DNA of 51,140 bases from an uncultured bacterium (GTDB lineage: Bacteria; Patescibacteriota; Patescibacteriia; Patescibacteriales; UBA12465), in the NCBI GenBank assembly GCA_903945435.1, contig CAJAVM010000024.1, positions 1-51,140 of the forward strand. Direction: 5' to 3'. Of the stretch, positions 8,896 through 19,000 are shown one piece after another. The translations under genes and the position numbers were made by a program. The notes beneath the pieces are model-generated. The model was not told the DNA's origin, made no database searches, and saw only the letters and a list, made by a program, of their open reading frames with translations. Position 1 is the stretch's first letter. Each line of letters opens with the position of its first letter.

Positions 8896-9474
8896 ATGCC
8901 ATTAATACCAACAGTTATTGAAAAAGAGGGGCAAGTAGAAAGAGCTTATGATATATACTCTCGTCTTTTAAAGGATAGAATTATATTTTTAGGCGAACCA
9001 ATAGATGACCATACCGCTAATATCATAATTGCTCAACTATTGTTTTTAGACGCCCAAGATAAAGATAAGGACATTAAGTTCTATATTAATTCCCCCGGAG
9101 GTTCGGTAAGTGCTGGCTTAGCAATCTATGACACGATGCAATTTGTAAAATCTGATGTTTCAACTATTTGTGTCGGACTAGCCGCGTCGATGGCTTCAGT
9201 TTTGCTCGCTGCTGGCGCGCCAGGAAAAAGATTTGCTCTACCAAATAGCGAAGTTATGATTCATCAAGTAATGGGTGGGGCTGAGGGACAGGCTTCAGAC
9301 ATAAAAATTAGAGCAGAACATATTCTAAAAACAAAAGTAAAAATGAATAAAATTCTAGCTTTCCACACTAAACAAAAGGAGTCAGTCATTGAAAAAGATA
9401 GTGACAGAGACTATTTTATGAGCGCTGATGAAGCCCAAAAATATGGGATTATTGATAAAGTAATTCGCAAATAA
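8896..9474 (+). CDS. clpP: ATP-dependent Clp protease proteolytic subunit ClpP
   Basis: Serine peptidase that forms the 14-subunit chamber working with ClpX or ClpA-type unfoldases. At 192 aa it has normal length. The catalytic triad is visible: Ser98 in GLAASMAS, His123 in EVMIHQ and Asp172 in [10 protein letters not shown]. The IGF/hydrophobic-pocket region and the handle helix (about 130-160) are intact. The N-terminus [10 protein letters not shown] is typical of the processed form with little propeptide. No SD precedes the ATG. It is a single-gene unit with its own promoter and a bidirectional terminator; no clpX or tig lies beside it. Confidence 0.98.
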   Translation: MPLIPTVIEKEGQVERAYDIYSRLLKDRIIFLGEPIDDHTANIIIAQLLFLDAQDKDKDIKFYINSPGGSVSAGLAIYDTMQFVKSDVSTICVGLAASMASVLLAAGAPGKRFALPNSEVMIHQVMGGAEGQASDIKIRAEHILKTKVKMNKILAFHTKQKESVIEKDSDRDYFMSADEAQKYGIIDKVIRK

Positions 9475-9483
9475 TAAAAATAC

Positions 9484-9522
9484 AAAAAAGACTCCTAACG
9501 TAAGTTTAAAGGAGTCTTTTTT
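9484..9522. terminator. Bidirectional terminator between clpP and the surface-gene run
   Basis: A 13-bp stem (AAAAAAGACTCCT / AGGAGTCTTTTTT) around a 13-base loop has Ts at the end in both directions. It serves clpP on the + strand and the last gene of the surface run (9541-10566) on the minus strand. Confidence 0.9.
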
Positions 9523-9540
9523 AATATCAAAAATTTAATT

Positions 9541-10566
9541 TTAATTTAATTTGAAAGAGTTGATAAGAATTTGAAAAACATTAGGATAAACTAAACGCTC
9601 AGAATTAGCAGAAATATAAGAAACAATATAAATGTTCTCCCTATCTTTACCGGTTAAATAAAAATTTAAACCATCAGCTCCCATTACGCCCTCCCAACCG
9701 TCAAGGTTCCTTAAACGATCATTAGTAACAATTTCTCCTGGAAAAGTTTCCTCATACCAAGCTACAATACTCTTAATTTTTGGATTATCGGAAACTGAAA
9801 TTTGAATCAAAGAATCATCAGGAGCAGAGATAGTTGTTGTATATTCATTATTCAAAGTTTTAAGACCCCAAGAAGCGGGATAATAAAGTTCGTATTTACC
9901 AACCTTATTATTATACTTAGTCATCAAGCTATTCGGATATAAAGACTTATTAGTCGCCAACGGACTATAACCATTTTTTAATTCCGCTAAATCGAGATAG
10001 CCATCGTTATCGGTATCACTAGACGACATCATGGTTCCAAAAATTAATTCTTCTTCATCATTTAACCCATCGCTATCAGTATCGACTAATAATGGTAAAT
10101 CCATAACTTCTTCACCATAAGCAGATTCAGTTGATGATGAAGTTAATGGGGTAGTTGTTCCAATTTCTACATCTACAACACTCGGGTTAGTTTCCACGAC
10201 AACAGTCGTAGTAGGAGTTTTATTTATATTGGAATCGTCTTCTTTCTGTATTTTAGAAGATGTACTCTCTACGACCGAAGCAATAGGTGCACCAGGATTA
10301 ACCCTAGGTTTAATAATAAAATAATAACTTAAATAAATAAGAGTCCCAATAAAAATAATACCCAAACCTACAATCAATCCCCCAACCATTTTAAAATTAT
10401 TTTTTTTACCAGTAGATGATAAAAACTGAGAACCAGCAACAGACTTGGCGGCTGGCGCCATCTCCGCTCGCGTACGATTAGGCATATTATGCACAATCAA
10501 ATCTTGATTCACTTGTGCGACAACGGCCTCATCAATATTTATTTTTTTACCAGTTTTTCCTAACAT
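9541..10566 (-). CDS. Single-pass membrane protein with Ca-binding-type (TSP3-like) repeats
   Basis: A 341-aa protein of unknown function. A cytoplasmic N-terminal tail (1-60) is followed by one TM segment (about 62-88), a Thr/Ser/Val-rich linker, then two Asp-rich motifs of the DxDxDGLxDxEE type (DTDSDGLNDEEE and DTDNDGYLDLAE, about 160-200) that match thrombospondin type 3/EF-hand-like calcium sites. The C-terminal 130 residues (from YNNKVGKYELYYPASWG) form a globular domain that resembles PsbP/Mog1-type folds by pattern only. It shares this plan with the gene at 10790-11527. It is the last gene of the surface run, 1 base after its upstream neighbour, and ends at a terminator. Confidence 0.75.
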   Translation of the reverse strand: MLGKTGKKINIDEAVVAQVNQDLIVHNMPNRTRAEMAPAAKSVAGSQFLSSTGKKNNFKMVGGLIVGLGIIFIGTLIYLSYYFIIKPRVNPGAPIASVVESTSSKIQKEDDSNINKTPTTTVVVETNPSVVDVEIGTTTPLTSSSTESAYGEEVMDLPLLVDTDSDGLNDEEELIFGTMMSSSDTDNDGYLDLAELKNGYSPLATNKSLYPNSLMTKYNNKVGKYELYYPASWGLKTLNNEYTTTISAPDDSLIQISVSDNPKIKSIVAWYEETFPGEIVTNDRLRNLDGWEGVMGADGLNFYLTGKDRENIYIVSYISANSERLVYPNVFQILINSFKLN

Positions 10567-10567
10567 A

Positions 10568-10774
10568 TTAATTCAACACGAGAACAGCAGCAATAATAAA
10601 TAAGACTAAAATCACTCCGCCCAGAACGAACCAAAGTTTTAAGCTCTTCTCACTAGTCTTAGGCATAGAATGAACACCAATAGATAAGCGAGATAACCGA
10701 AGCCTCCCTGCTTTTGAAGCCCTAGTTTCATCAACTGACTTTTGACCAGATATTTGTTCACTACTATTTAACAT
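10568..10774 (-). CDS. Small tail-anchored membrane protein
   Basis: 68 aa from the ATG at 10774; a TTG nine bases further upstream is a less likely start. A polar, Ser/Lys/Arg-rich N-terminal tail of about 40 residues precedes one hydrophobic segment (LWFVLGGVILVLFIIAAVL) that ends one or two residues before the stop, so nothing is exposed outside the cell. The tail (SSEQISGQKSVDE) resembles the N-terminal tail of the next gene upstream (SNPASRQSVDD), which suggests that the neighbours share a cytoplasmic interaction motif. Function unknown. It sits between the two Ca-repeat anchor genes in the surface run. Confidence 0.65.
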   Translation of the reverse strand: MLNSSEQISGQKSVDETRASKAGRLRLSRLSIGVHSMPKTSEKSLKLWFVLGGVILVLFIIAAVLVLN

Positions 10775-10789
10775 ATTCAACAATTAGAT

Positions 10790-11527
10790 TTATTTAACAA
10801 TATTGCCTGGTAATTTACCGGCACCATTGGGATTATAGCCATTTCTAACCTCTTCACCATCAGAAAATTTATCACCATCAGAATCTATCATTAAAGGATT
10901 CGTTTGATAAATTTTAATTTCCTCATAATCACTCAAGCCATCATTATCAGTATCAATCAAATTAATGTTAGTTTTAGCAATCAGTTCTTCATCATCAGTA
11001 AGACCGTCGCTATCGGAATCGGTTGCTAAAATAACTGCTTCAGAAGAAGTAGCACCATTATTTTCGGCCGCACTAGTAGTCGTTGAAGTTTCACTTGCCA
11101 CAGGGGTTGTGGTTGTAAAAGCAGGCTCTTCTGTGGTTATAGGAGTAGTTGGAACTTCAACCGTAGTAGCGGCTGGCGTTTTATTTGTATTATCCGTTTT
11201 GAGGTTAGTTGCAACAACTTGCTCATTTGTATCAGCCTTAAAAAATTTACTATATGCTAAAAACCCCAACAAACCAACAATCACTACCACCATCCCAACA
11301 ACAGCTATCTTAAAACCTTTACCACCACCGACACTTTTTTCATCGTGATCAATTTCATAATCAGGAACTGAAACAGGGGAAGTTGAAGCGGCCAAACCAA
11401 CACGTCGCGTCGTTATCTCAGAACTGTTTATGTGTTTTCCTGCATCTCCAGACTGATCGGTCTCTGCAAAAATATCATCTACCGATTGACGACTAGCTGG
11501 ATTAGAATTGTTCAAAGTTTCAAACAT
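10790..11527 (-). CDS. Single-pass membrane protein with tandem Ca-binding-type repeats
   Basis: 245 aa. A cytoplasmic tail (1-72) is followed by one TM segment (about 73-95), a long Thr/Ala/Ser-rich linker (about 100-165) and three Asp-rich repeats (DSDSDGLTDDEE, DTDNDGLSDYEE, DSDGDKFSDGEE) at about 168-230, a spacing typical of thrombospondin type 3 calcium-binding repeats. It ends NGYNPNGAGKLPGN, much like the equivalent part of the 9541-10566 protein (KNGYSPLATNK). The paralogy is probably by module. It could be a calcium-stiffened stalk or a protein-protein adaptor; I cannot say which. A TATAAT lies at 11556-11561, so it may have an internal promoter within the run. Confidence 0.75.
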   Translation of the reverse strand: MFETLNNSNPASRQSVDDIFAETDQSGDAGKHINSSEITTRRVGLAASTSPVSVPDYEIDHDEKSVGGGKGFKIAVVGMVVVIVGLLGFLAYSKFFKADTNEQVVATNLKTDNTNKTPAATTVEVPTTPITTEEPAFTTTTPVASETSTTTSAAENNGATSSEAVILATDSDSDGLTDDEELIAKTNINLIDTDNDGLSDYEEIKIYQTNPLMIDSDGDKFSDGEEVRNGYNPNGAGKLPGNIVK

Positions 11528-11555
11528 ATTTTTTAAAAATAAATTTTATTTGTTT

Positions 11556-11561
11556 ATTATA
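11556..11561 (-). promoter_or_regulatory. Possible internal -10 element
   Basis: A TATAAT on the minus strand sits about 30 bases before the ATG at 11527, in the widest gap (74 bases) within the surface run. No good -35 is seen at the right distance (a TTGATT lies 22 bases up). A secondary promoter is possible. Confidence 0.35.
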
Positions 11562-11601
11562 ACGAATAAGAAAATAATTAGCGAATCAAAAATCGAGGCA
11601 A

Positions 11602-11946
11602 CTATTTAACTACAGGTCTAACAGGCTGAATCATGCTAGGGTCATCAACTCGACTAGGGTCAACTACAATATCAGCATCTCTTTTGATAATTTTATAAAC
11701 TACCTCGTCAGATCCAGTGTTAGGAAAAATTTGAATTTTAGAATCAGCAGGTAATCCAAGCCTGGTCTTTTCTTCAACGTTCATAAATTCTGGCGCTAAA
11801 CTTGATTCCGGATTAGAAACATTTACTATTCCATCATTAACTGGCGATTTTTTTGTAGCTATCAAAATAAAAATTACTATAACTAAAATTGCAATTAAAG
11901 AGCCTGCTAAAATAATTATTTTCTTTTTACTTAACATATACTTCAT
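11602..11946 (-). CDS. Small single-pass membrane protein of the surface run
   Basis: 114 aa. A short positive N-terminus (MLSKKKIIILAG; the fourth codon is also an ATG and could be the true start) leads into a TM or signal-anchor segment (about 9-30), then an extracellular domain of about 80 residues with no cysteines. No lipobox is seen. The conserved-looking centre reads FMNVEEKTRLGLPADSKIQI, and the tail is Pro/Val/Asp-rich (VDPSRVDDPSMIQPV). It follows the giant Cys-rich gene by 10 bases and is probably cotranscribed with it. Function unknown; it may be a small companion of the big surface proteins. Confidence 0.65.
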   Translation of the reverse strand: MKYMLSKKKIIILAGSLIAILVIVIFILIATKKSPVNDGIVNVSNPESSLAPEFMNVEEKTRLGLPADSKIQIFPNTGSDEVVYKIIKRDADIVVDPSRVDDPSMIQPVRPVVK

Positions 11947-11956
11947 CTATTTTAAA

Positions 11957-14900
11957 TTATTGAATTAATGCGGGATTAGTGGCTCTGCAGGCTGCAGCAT
12001 TTTTAGAACCAACTAGTGAATAGGGTAGACTTCCATTCGTAAGAGAAGCACAAGAAACATGATAGCTCCCCCCTGTACAAACATAATTGGCTTCACAAGT
12101 TGAACAACTAGTACTTCCTGGATAAGTGCTATAGGTTCCTGCCGAACAAGTAGTACAGTCTCCAGAATTCGCACCGTATGTCGACGAGCGGGAGGTCCCG
12201 GCCGGACAAGGAGAAATACTACTACCACCAGTACAATAATAACCAGCATCGCAAGCATTACAACCTGTATTCCCAGTTGTAGTATTATAAGTTCCTGCCC
12301 CACACCTTGTACAACTAGAGGCGCTTGTTCCTCCAGTCGTGCTACGGTAATAACCTACCGCACAAGGGGTTAAATTCGTACCGCCAGTACAATAGTATCC
12401 AGCGTCACACTGAGCACACCCAGTATTACCAGGGGTAAGGTTATAGGTTCCAGCTAGACAAGTAGTGCATTTAATATTTCCAGTTGTAGCAGTATAAGTT
12501 CCAGCATCGCACAAAGGACAATTTCCTTGACTTATACCGGCAGTGGTTTCTCTATATGACCCAGCGGAACAACCGATTTTACTAGAACGACCAGAACAAT
12601 AATAACCAGCTTCACAAGTCTTACAAACAGAATTTCCAGTAGTATTTGTATATGTTGAAGGATCACAAACAACCGCATTAATTCCATCTGCACAATAGAA
12701 GCCCACTGGACAAGTGGCGCAGCTAGTAGTATTAATCGGGACGTAAGAACCAGACCCACAAGAAGTAGGAGGAGGAGTCGTATTTACAACACATTGAGTT
12801 CCATTACAAGTAAACCCATTAGCACAACCGCAACTACCCGTACAACCATCACCTCCGCAATAACCAGACGGACAATTTGGAGTACATGTACCTGCTCCCT
12901 CGCCAACACAAGTCCCTTGTTGGTCAACTACCCAATCACAACCGCCTTGTACCGGTGAACCCGGACAATAATATTCATCATATTGTGCACATTGAGCACC
13001 AGTATTTCCCTGCCCACCACTTTGTCTTGAATCACAATGACCAGAGGCGCCAACACAAACTTGTCCACTAGGACAATCATTAAACCAGCTATTACCACTA
13101 CTATTACACGGTGAACCGTCGGGATCAGGCGGAGTATCTATCGCAATGCAAGTCCCTTCAGAATTTATTTTTCCAGCTTTACCAGAAGTGGTCGTGCAAG
13201 AGTCGAGGTAACAGACAGCTTTTGATGACCCAGCTGAAGTGCAAAGAATTGATTCTCTGTCTGGCCAACTGTTACTATTATCTACACCACATGCGCCACC
13301 ATAACCAGGATGTAGACTAGAGGCGGGATAACCACCCGTTGCTAAATTAAAATTTGCTCGATATCCAACTGGACAACTATTTACCTGACCTCTAAATGTA
13401 CACAATGGAGAAGTGCAACTAACAACAGTGCCATTAAGAACACAAGTTCCAAAATAATTTTTGCATGGATTAATAAAACATTCACCATTATCTATTCTAA
13501 TAACCGTACAGCCATAACTAGGATTTAAGGAGCCGTTATTTTGCTCTTGCTTACATGATTTTACCGAACCAGCTGACGTATTAACTATTTGATAACTGTT
13601 ATAGGTATAGTGATCCCAATCATTAACTTCTTCATAATATGTCACACCCGGCAAAACAGCATCTCCCTCTTCAACAACCACTGAAGTGCCATTAACCGGT
13701 TCTTGCCAACATTTTTTTACGCAAGTTCCGGCAGTAGTACATTGATAACCAGGTTCACAGTTAAAGCCATTATTGCAATTGTTAGTATCAATTGGAGTTC
13801 CATCAGGAAGTACCGGAGATGTTCCAAAATAATCTGGGTCGCAATCAAATTTACAATTTTCTTTAGTTTCAAATTTAGTTTGACAATAAGTATCCCCACA
13901 ATAACCGCCACCATCTAATGGAGACTTAAACACGCAATAACTATTACCCGCCATTGGATAAGGGGTAGTAGCAATAGTATCAGTATTACAAGCATATTGC
14001 ATTGTGCGACTACTACCAGCAGCAGTGGTGGCAATATTTCCGCTACCATCACAAGATTCATAACCATCATTAAAAACTCCGCCCTTACCTTCCGTATTAG
14101 GCTCGTTAACACCATCACCACAATAAGTATTTACTTTAAGAACAAAGCTGGTGGCGTTAGGAGTTCCATATTCGTTAACAGCATTAATTTTTATTTCCTG
14201 ACCAAGATTAGCGATAGTCGTTGTTCCAGTTAAATAAATATTAGTTACATCCACTACTCCTGGCAATAAAGATATTCCTGGAACAGCAGCTGTAGTAGAA
14301 TAGGTAATACTATGATTTCCTTGTTTAGTTGAACCCAAAAGGCAGCTATAAGCATAGCCGACTCGAGATTGAGTTGCACAATCTAATTTGATCACTGGCT
14401 TGTCAACTTTAATGCGGATAACAAAATTATTAACCGCTTTACCGACTGTTAAACGATAGACACTTTCTGTATCAGCAATAAATTTAGTAGAAGTAGCAAT
14501 AATCCCCTGATAAGTAACTCTTTGGCTATTTAAACCATCAGCGGCAGAGGTTCTTGTTATTCCGGGCATCGATAGAATATCTGGCCCACTAACTAACGTT
14601 GGAAATACAGCAGAGCTTCCGGAAACATAAAAACTATAGTTAAAAGGAATTGTTGAATCTAAGCGATATGAATATTCATCAGCTTGAGCGAAAGAATTAG
14701 CTGAAGAAATTACTATTTCAGTAGTTGTAGACATGCTCGCGCCTTTACTATCAGTGATAGTAACATTAACATAATATTTACCAGCGTCTCCAGCTAAATC
14801 AGCAAATACTTTTCTCTGGTTTGCATCACTAGTCATTTTCATAACTGGCGGTGCACCCCGCCAATTAGGCCAACTGCCACTAGCTGGGGTCATAGTCCAA

Positions 14901-16057
14901 AAAATAGGATCACCCTCGCTATCACTCGCTCTTAGGAAGCCGTTATATTCACGTCCAGATACGCCCTTCATTTGTGCTTCAATAATTTTTGGAGCCGAAT
15001 TAGAAACCTGACCAGAAGCTAAAATACCAGTAGCACTAACGCACTCCTCGCTAGATGAAGGGTTGTTTGGTTCAAAACTAAATCCTAAGCTAGGATTTAA
15101 ACTATCTCGACTTTCCATTACAGCACAAAGATTATAATCCGAGCCAGAATCATTAGTAGAATAAACTAAAGCATAGCTATTTTTTGGTAGTTGTAAACTA
15201 GTATTAGTTGAATCATAAACAAACTTTTTGGTACTTTTATTCCAGCAAGTTTTTGCATCAAAGTCTGGACACATGCCAAAGCGATTAATTGGGTCAACAA
15301 ACCCTTGCTTAATAGCTAAAGCGGGCATCAAAACATCATTCCAACTAGGCCAAAGAGATGTTGTTTTTCCCGGCAAATAAGTTCCACCAGCAAGTAACGG
15401 ATAACGTCCATTAACAGACTTATATGACGCAAGTGCTTCTCTAACTTCTTCTAATTTTCCAACTCTTTTCAAATCGCGAATCACTTTTGATTTTAAACTA
15501 TCACAGAAAAAATTTGCGGGGCAATTTTCATCAACTGAACAATTTTTTATTTCCTTAAGAGCGCAAGTTGCGGTCGAAGTAGAACAAACTTGGCCAGAAA
15601 AACAATCCGTATCTTTTTCACATTTTAAAGCAGAAATTGAACAAGTTGCTGATTCTGCCGGTAAATTATCATTGAATTTCCAATGAGAAATAATTTGACC
15701 TAAAATATCAACTGTTTTGATGTTTGGGTCTTGATTATAAGAAATCAAGTAAATATTAGTATATATTTTTTTATTAGTGATATTAACATCAGCGGCATTA
15801 ACATAAACCGTGCGACCATCTCTAAGAGCTTCATAGCCATCAACTGTGAGAGCTTGCGGAGACCCCTTGAACCCTTGGCTGGCATACCAACGAGAAACAC
15901 TGTAATGGTTGGGGTTCGAAATAACACGAACACCAATAGCATCATCGTTTGTTTGAGCACTAGGAGTTTGAGCCGATACTGAAGCTAAAAAATAAACGTA
16001 GACGGCACAAGCCGCGAAAAGCGTAGCAATAATTGCTAAGCCCTTTTTCTTATTCAT
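11957..16057 (-). CDS. Giant Cys-rich secreted/surface protein with GCC2/GCC3-like repeats
   Basis: 1366 aa. A signal peptide (about 1-30, ending FLASVSAQ) is followed by a domain at about 35-140 containing SHWKFN, then a Cys cluster. Residues about 190-320 resemble the globular part of a pseudopilin (LKRVGKLEEVREALASYK, NGRYPLLAGG, later DPINRFGMCPD) but lack the hydrophobic pilin helix. The middle (about 345-640) has cadherin/Ig-like beta repeats with phrases such as ASDSEGDPI and VTITDSKG. From about 650 the protein is strongly Cys-rich, and residues about 1100-1340 hold tandem units of the type CDAGYYCTGG and CxAGTYxxTTGN, which match GCC2/GCC3 (ephrin-receptor-like) repeats. There is no C-terminal anchor. 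Probably a disulphide-stabilised adhesin or surface-fibre protein. Confidence 0.8.
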   Translation of the reverse strand: MNKKKGLAIIATLFAACAVYVYFLASVSAQTPSAQTNDDAIGVRVISNPNHYSVSRWYASQGFKGSPQALTVDGYEALRDGRTVYVNAADVNITNKKIYTNIYLISYNQDPNIKTVDILGQIISHWKFNDNLPAESATCSISALKCEKDTDCFSGQVCSTSTATCALKEIKNCSVDENCPANFFCDSLKSKVIRDLKRVGKLEEVREALASYKSVNGRYPLLAGGTYLPGKTTSLWPSWNDVLMPALAIKQGFVDPINRFGMCPDFDAKTCWNKSTKKFVYDSTNTSLQLPKNSYALVYSTNDSGSDYNLCAVMESRDSLNPSLGFSFEPNNPSSSEECVSATGILASGQVSNSAPKIIEAQMKGVSGREYNGFLRASDSEGDPIFWTMTPASGSWPNWRGAPPVMKMTSDANQRKVFADLAGDAGKYYVNVTITDSKGASMSTTTEIVISSANSFAQADEYSYRLDSTIPFNYSFYVSGSSAVFPTLVSGPDILSMPGITRTSAADGLNSQRVTYQGIIATSTKFIADTESVYRLTVGKAVNNFVIRIKVDKPVIKLDCATQSRVGYAYSCLLGSTKQGNHSITYSTTAAVPGISLLPGVVDVTNIYLTGTTTIANLGQEIKINAVNEYGTPNATSFVLKVNTYCGDGVNEPNTEGKGGVFNDGYESCDGSGNIATTAAGSSRTMQYACNTDTIATTPYPMAGNSYCVFKSPLDGGGYCGDTYCQTKFETKENCKFDCDPDYFGTSPVLPDGTPIDTNNCNNGFNCEPGYQCTTAGTCVKKCWQEPVNGTSVVVEEGDAVLPGVTYYEEVNDWDHYTYNSYQIVNTSAGSVKSCKQEQNNGSLNPSYGCTVIRIDNGECFINPCKNYFGTCVLNGTVVSCTSPLCTFRGQVNSCPVGYRANFNLATGGYPASSLHPGYGGACGVDNSNSWPDRESILCTSAGSSKAVCYLDSCTTTSGKAGKINSEGTCIAIDTPPDPDGSPCNSSGNSWFNDCPSGQVCVGASGHCDSRQSGGQGNTGAQCAQYDEYYCPGSPVQGGCDWVVDQQGTCVGEGAGTCTPNCPSGYCGGDGCTGSCGCANGFTCNGTQCVVNTTPPPTSCGSGSYVPINTTSCATCPVGFYCADGINAVVCDPSTYTNTTGNSVCKTCEAGYYCSGRSSKIGCSAGSYRETTAGISQGNCPLCDAGTYTATTGNIKCTTCLAGTYNLTPGNTGCAQCDAGYYCTGGTNLTPCAVGYYRSTTGGTSASSCTRCGAGTYNTTTGNTGCNACDAGYYCTGGSSISPCPAGTSRSSTYGANSGDCTTCSAGTYSTYPGSTSCSTCEANYVCTGGSYHVSCASLTNGSLPYSLVGSKNAAACRATNPALIQ
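12030..12757 (-). repeat. Tandem Cys-rich protein repeats (GCC2/GCC3-like)
   Basis: This part of the 1366-aa gene codes for about five degenerate units of roughly 45-50 residues with the alternation CxxCxAGYYC, PCxxGxYR, CxxCxAGTYxxTTGN. The DNA is visibly repetitive too, with recurring words for AGTY and AGYYC, so slippage or recombination could change unit number. Confidence 0.8.
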
Positions 16058-16096
16058 ATGTATTATTATTAATCAACCACCAAATTTTTTAAAAAA

Positions 16097-19000
16097 TTAT
16101 TTCGAAAAAATTACTTCAAGCGATTTAATACTTTCATTTTTATAAGTATCAAGTGCTGAAATAACGAAATAATTATTACCAAGGGTTAATTTTGATTTTT
16201 CAATAGTTGTCGAAGTCGCTTTATCATTAGTATCAAATGATTCTCCATAAAAGCCGGCTTTAGTTCCGCGATAAACTCGATAAAATAACGTATCGTCAGT
16301 ATTAGCAGTCCATGACAGTTGAATAAAAGTATTCTTATCTTCAATTTTAAATCCAAGAGGCACCATCGGTACAGCTTTATCAGTTGGAGTTACAGTTTTT
16401 TCATAGCTTAAAGAACTTTCAACAGTATTAGCCGCTACAACAGATACCCGAAAAGAATAAGACTGACCATTTTTTAAATTAGTAAAATCAATACTACAAA
16501 TATTATCAACACCAACTGTATGACAATAAGTCGCGTTATTTTGAACCTTTCGAATTAATGATAATGCCTTACCAGTTTCACCATAATATAGATTATATGA
16601 AGCCGCAGTAGGTGCAGACTTCCAAGTTATAGTAACCGCTCCACTAGTTTGTTTATCCATGGCAGTCATAATTTCTCCAGCAGAAGAGGCGGTTTCTCTA
16701 AAGAAGAAAGATTCTTTCAAAACATTCCAAATACAAACGCCATCGGGTTTTGAGTCGCCATTTTTATCTGGGCCACAAGCCTGATTAGCAGTTGGACAAA
16801 CCGAATTATCAGAACTACAAACTAAAGTATTGCTTTGACCACGAATAATTGCGTCATCAATAATCAAAGGTAAATCATCAAAAGTTCCTGGCTGGCCAGC
16901 ATCGCGACAATAATACAAAATGTAATTAAAATTAATGCAAGTACCAATTGCTCCCGCACAATTATCACTCCATGGCGCCCAAGTTCCATCCGGACTTACT
17001 GGCGGCCAAGGATTATTACAAATAAATACATATAGACTACTATCTCCAGAGAAATTATCTCCAATAGAAAAGGCATTACGACACTTGTTAGAACAGCTAG
17101 CATCAGAGCACGTGCAATTAGCATCAGGGGATGAACCAGCATCAAGGAATCTCGTCATATCGATTGTAGCCTTGAGTTTTGTGCGACCATCAGCAATCCC
17201 ATCTTTTGTAGAAATAAAAGATTTATTATTTCCTAAACCAACAATAGGATCCATACTGGCAACCGAAGGATCACTAAGACTAAACTTCCAATCCCAGAAA
17301 TAACCAGTTACTGGTTGTAAGATTTGTCTATCAGCGCTATAAGCGGCCGCTGTAAATACCTTATCTTTATCACTCTTAGTATCAAACTTTTTATTTGCAG
17401 GATCAATATCATTTTCATCTAAATCGTCATCACCAGTTTTAAATAAATAAGAAACTGGGGAAACCTTAACTTCTTTTACGGCGCAAATACCCTTGCTATT
17501 ATCTTTATCTGATAAAGTTTTAAATTGTAAAATATGGGAATTTTTGTATGACTTTGCATTAAATTGTAAAGTTTCACCTTCAACAAAATCAGCCGTAACA
17601 AAATCGCCAACTTTATCTAGCCCTAAACCATTAAACCCAACCCCGGATAAATTAATAACACCGGACTGACTATTTAATTGCTCGTCGCCCTTAATGACTA
17701 AAAAGTATTTTGCTTCAGGCGATAGAATTTTTTTAGGAGCAAACTTTAACAACGTTGTGCTTGTTCCTATATACTCGCCAGAAATATTTCCAGGGAATGA
17801 ACAATATAATTTAGTCGGATCAGGTAAATCGGCTAAAGCCTGGTTATTAAAAGTACCAAATAACTTACTAACAGAAATTTTTAATTTATTAAAAATATTT
17901 ATAAACCAGCTTGTATCTTTAGCGATAAATTTTGGTTCACCATCATAGACAAAAGTTCCGGCCGGACAAGTATTCCCGCCATAATTCATCTCTTGTAATA
18001 GAACAACATTAGAAGTAAACGAGGCTATATCCATAGCCTGATTAAATGTTACCTGTAAAACAGAGTTACGACAGATATTAGTAGCACCATTTTTTGGTAA
18101 AGAATTTGTAATCTGTGGTCTTGATTCACAACAGGCATCAAGTCCACAACCCACGTCTTTAGGATCAAGAGCACAATCACCATCCTTTACACACCCGCAA
18201 CACATTACTTTACCCGCATCAGGACCAGATGTCTCTACTTCTCCGCCCTTGCAAACCTCGGTAGTATTATCATAACAACAAGTTCCAACAGCCAAACAGC
18301 CATCTTTGTCTTTATTAAAAGCGGCACAAGTATCCTGAGGAGTATTTTTTGCGCAACCATCCGCACAAGCGAATGAATCTTTATAAAGACCAATCTTTAC
18401 AGGAGTAGTAGAGGCGCAAAGTAAAGGGTCGCCTATTGGTGGAGTAGAAGTATTAAAGCAACCAAAATATCCACAATAACCAAAATCTGGACTTAAAGGA
18501 TTATTAGAAATAGTTGTTCCAGAACCACTACGACAAACATCGTCACCAGGAGCAACGGTTTTTTTAGCATCAAAACAACAAGCCGTATTATGTTCAGAAC
18601 ACGAAGCTAGTCCTTCAAGACCGCTACAATCTGTACAAATACCATTAGGGGTTTCTGGAGTAATGCTACAGTATTGGCCAGTGTGACCAACACAATTACA
18701 AGCAGCGTCATGCTCAGCAACAGTTGTTCCCACAGTAGCACAACCACCACATCGCCCTAAATTACTATTACCAGTTTTATCTGCACCACAAGCACCATCA
18801 CAAGTTAAAGGCGCACAGCAATCTTGAGCAGCTTGATCTTTACGACAACAACAATCGCAACTCGGTTTATCAACGATAACACAACTGTCTGGCTTAGCTA
18901 TATCAATATTATCTTCACATACAGAACCCATGGGACAGGAGGGGGCGGCAACACAACGACCTTCTAAGCCAACCTTCTCACACTTTAAACTCGACTCACA

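Noticed and set aside
10965-11348. 127-codon + strand frame opposite the Ca-repeat anchor gene
   Set aside because: It is the antisense of a Thr/Ala/Asp-rich linker. Its Val/Ser/Ala bias is explained by the codons on the coding strand.
12030-12757. Possible CRISPR array, given regularly repeated short words
   Set aside because: The repeats are degenerate, follow protein codons and have no unique spacers or cas genes.
12013-12759. Minus-strand frames with Leu/Val/Ile-rich products overlapping the Cys repeats
   Set aside because: They are frame-shifted readings of the tandem Cys repeats; the hydrophobic look comes from repeated TGT/GGT codons.
16935-17303. 122-codon + strand frame opposite the 1808-aa gene
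   Set aside because: It lies wholly inside a well-supported domain-rich gene and has no promoter, start context or recognisable product.
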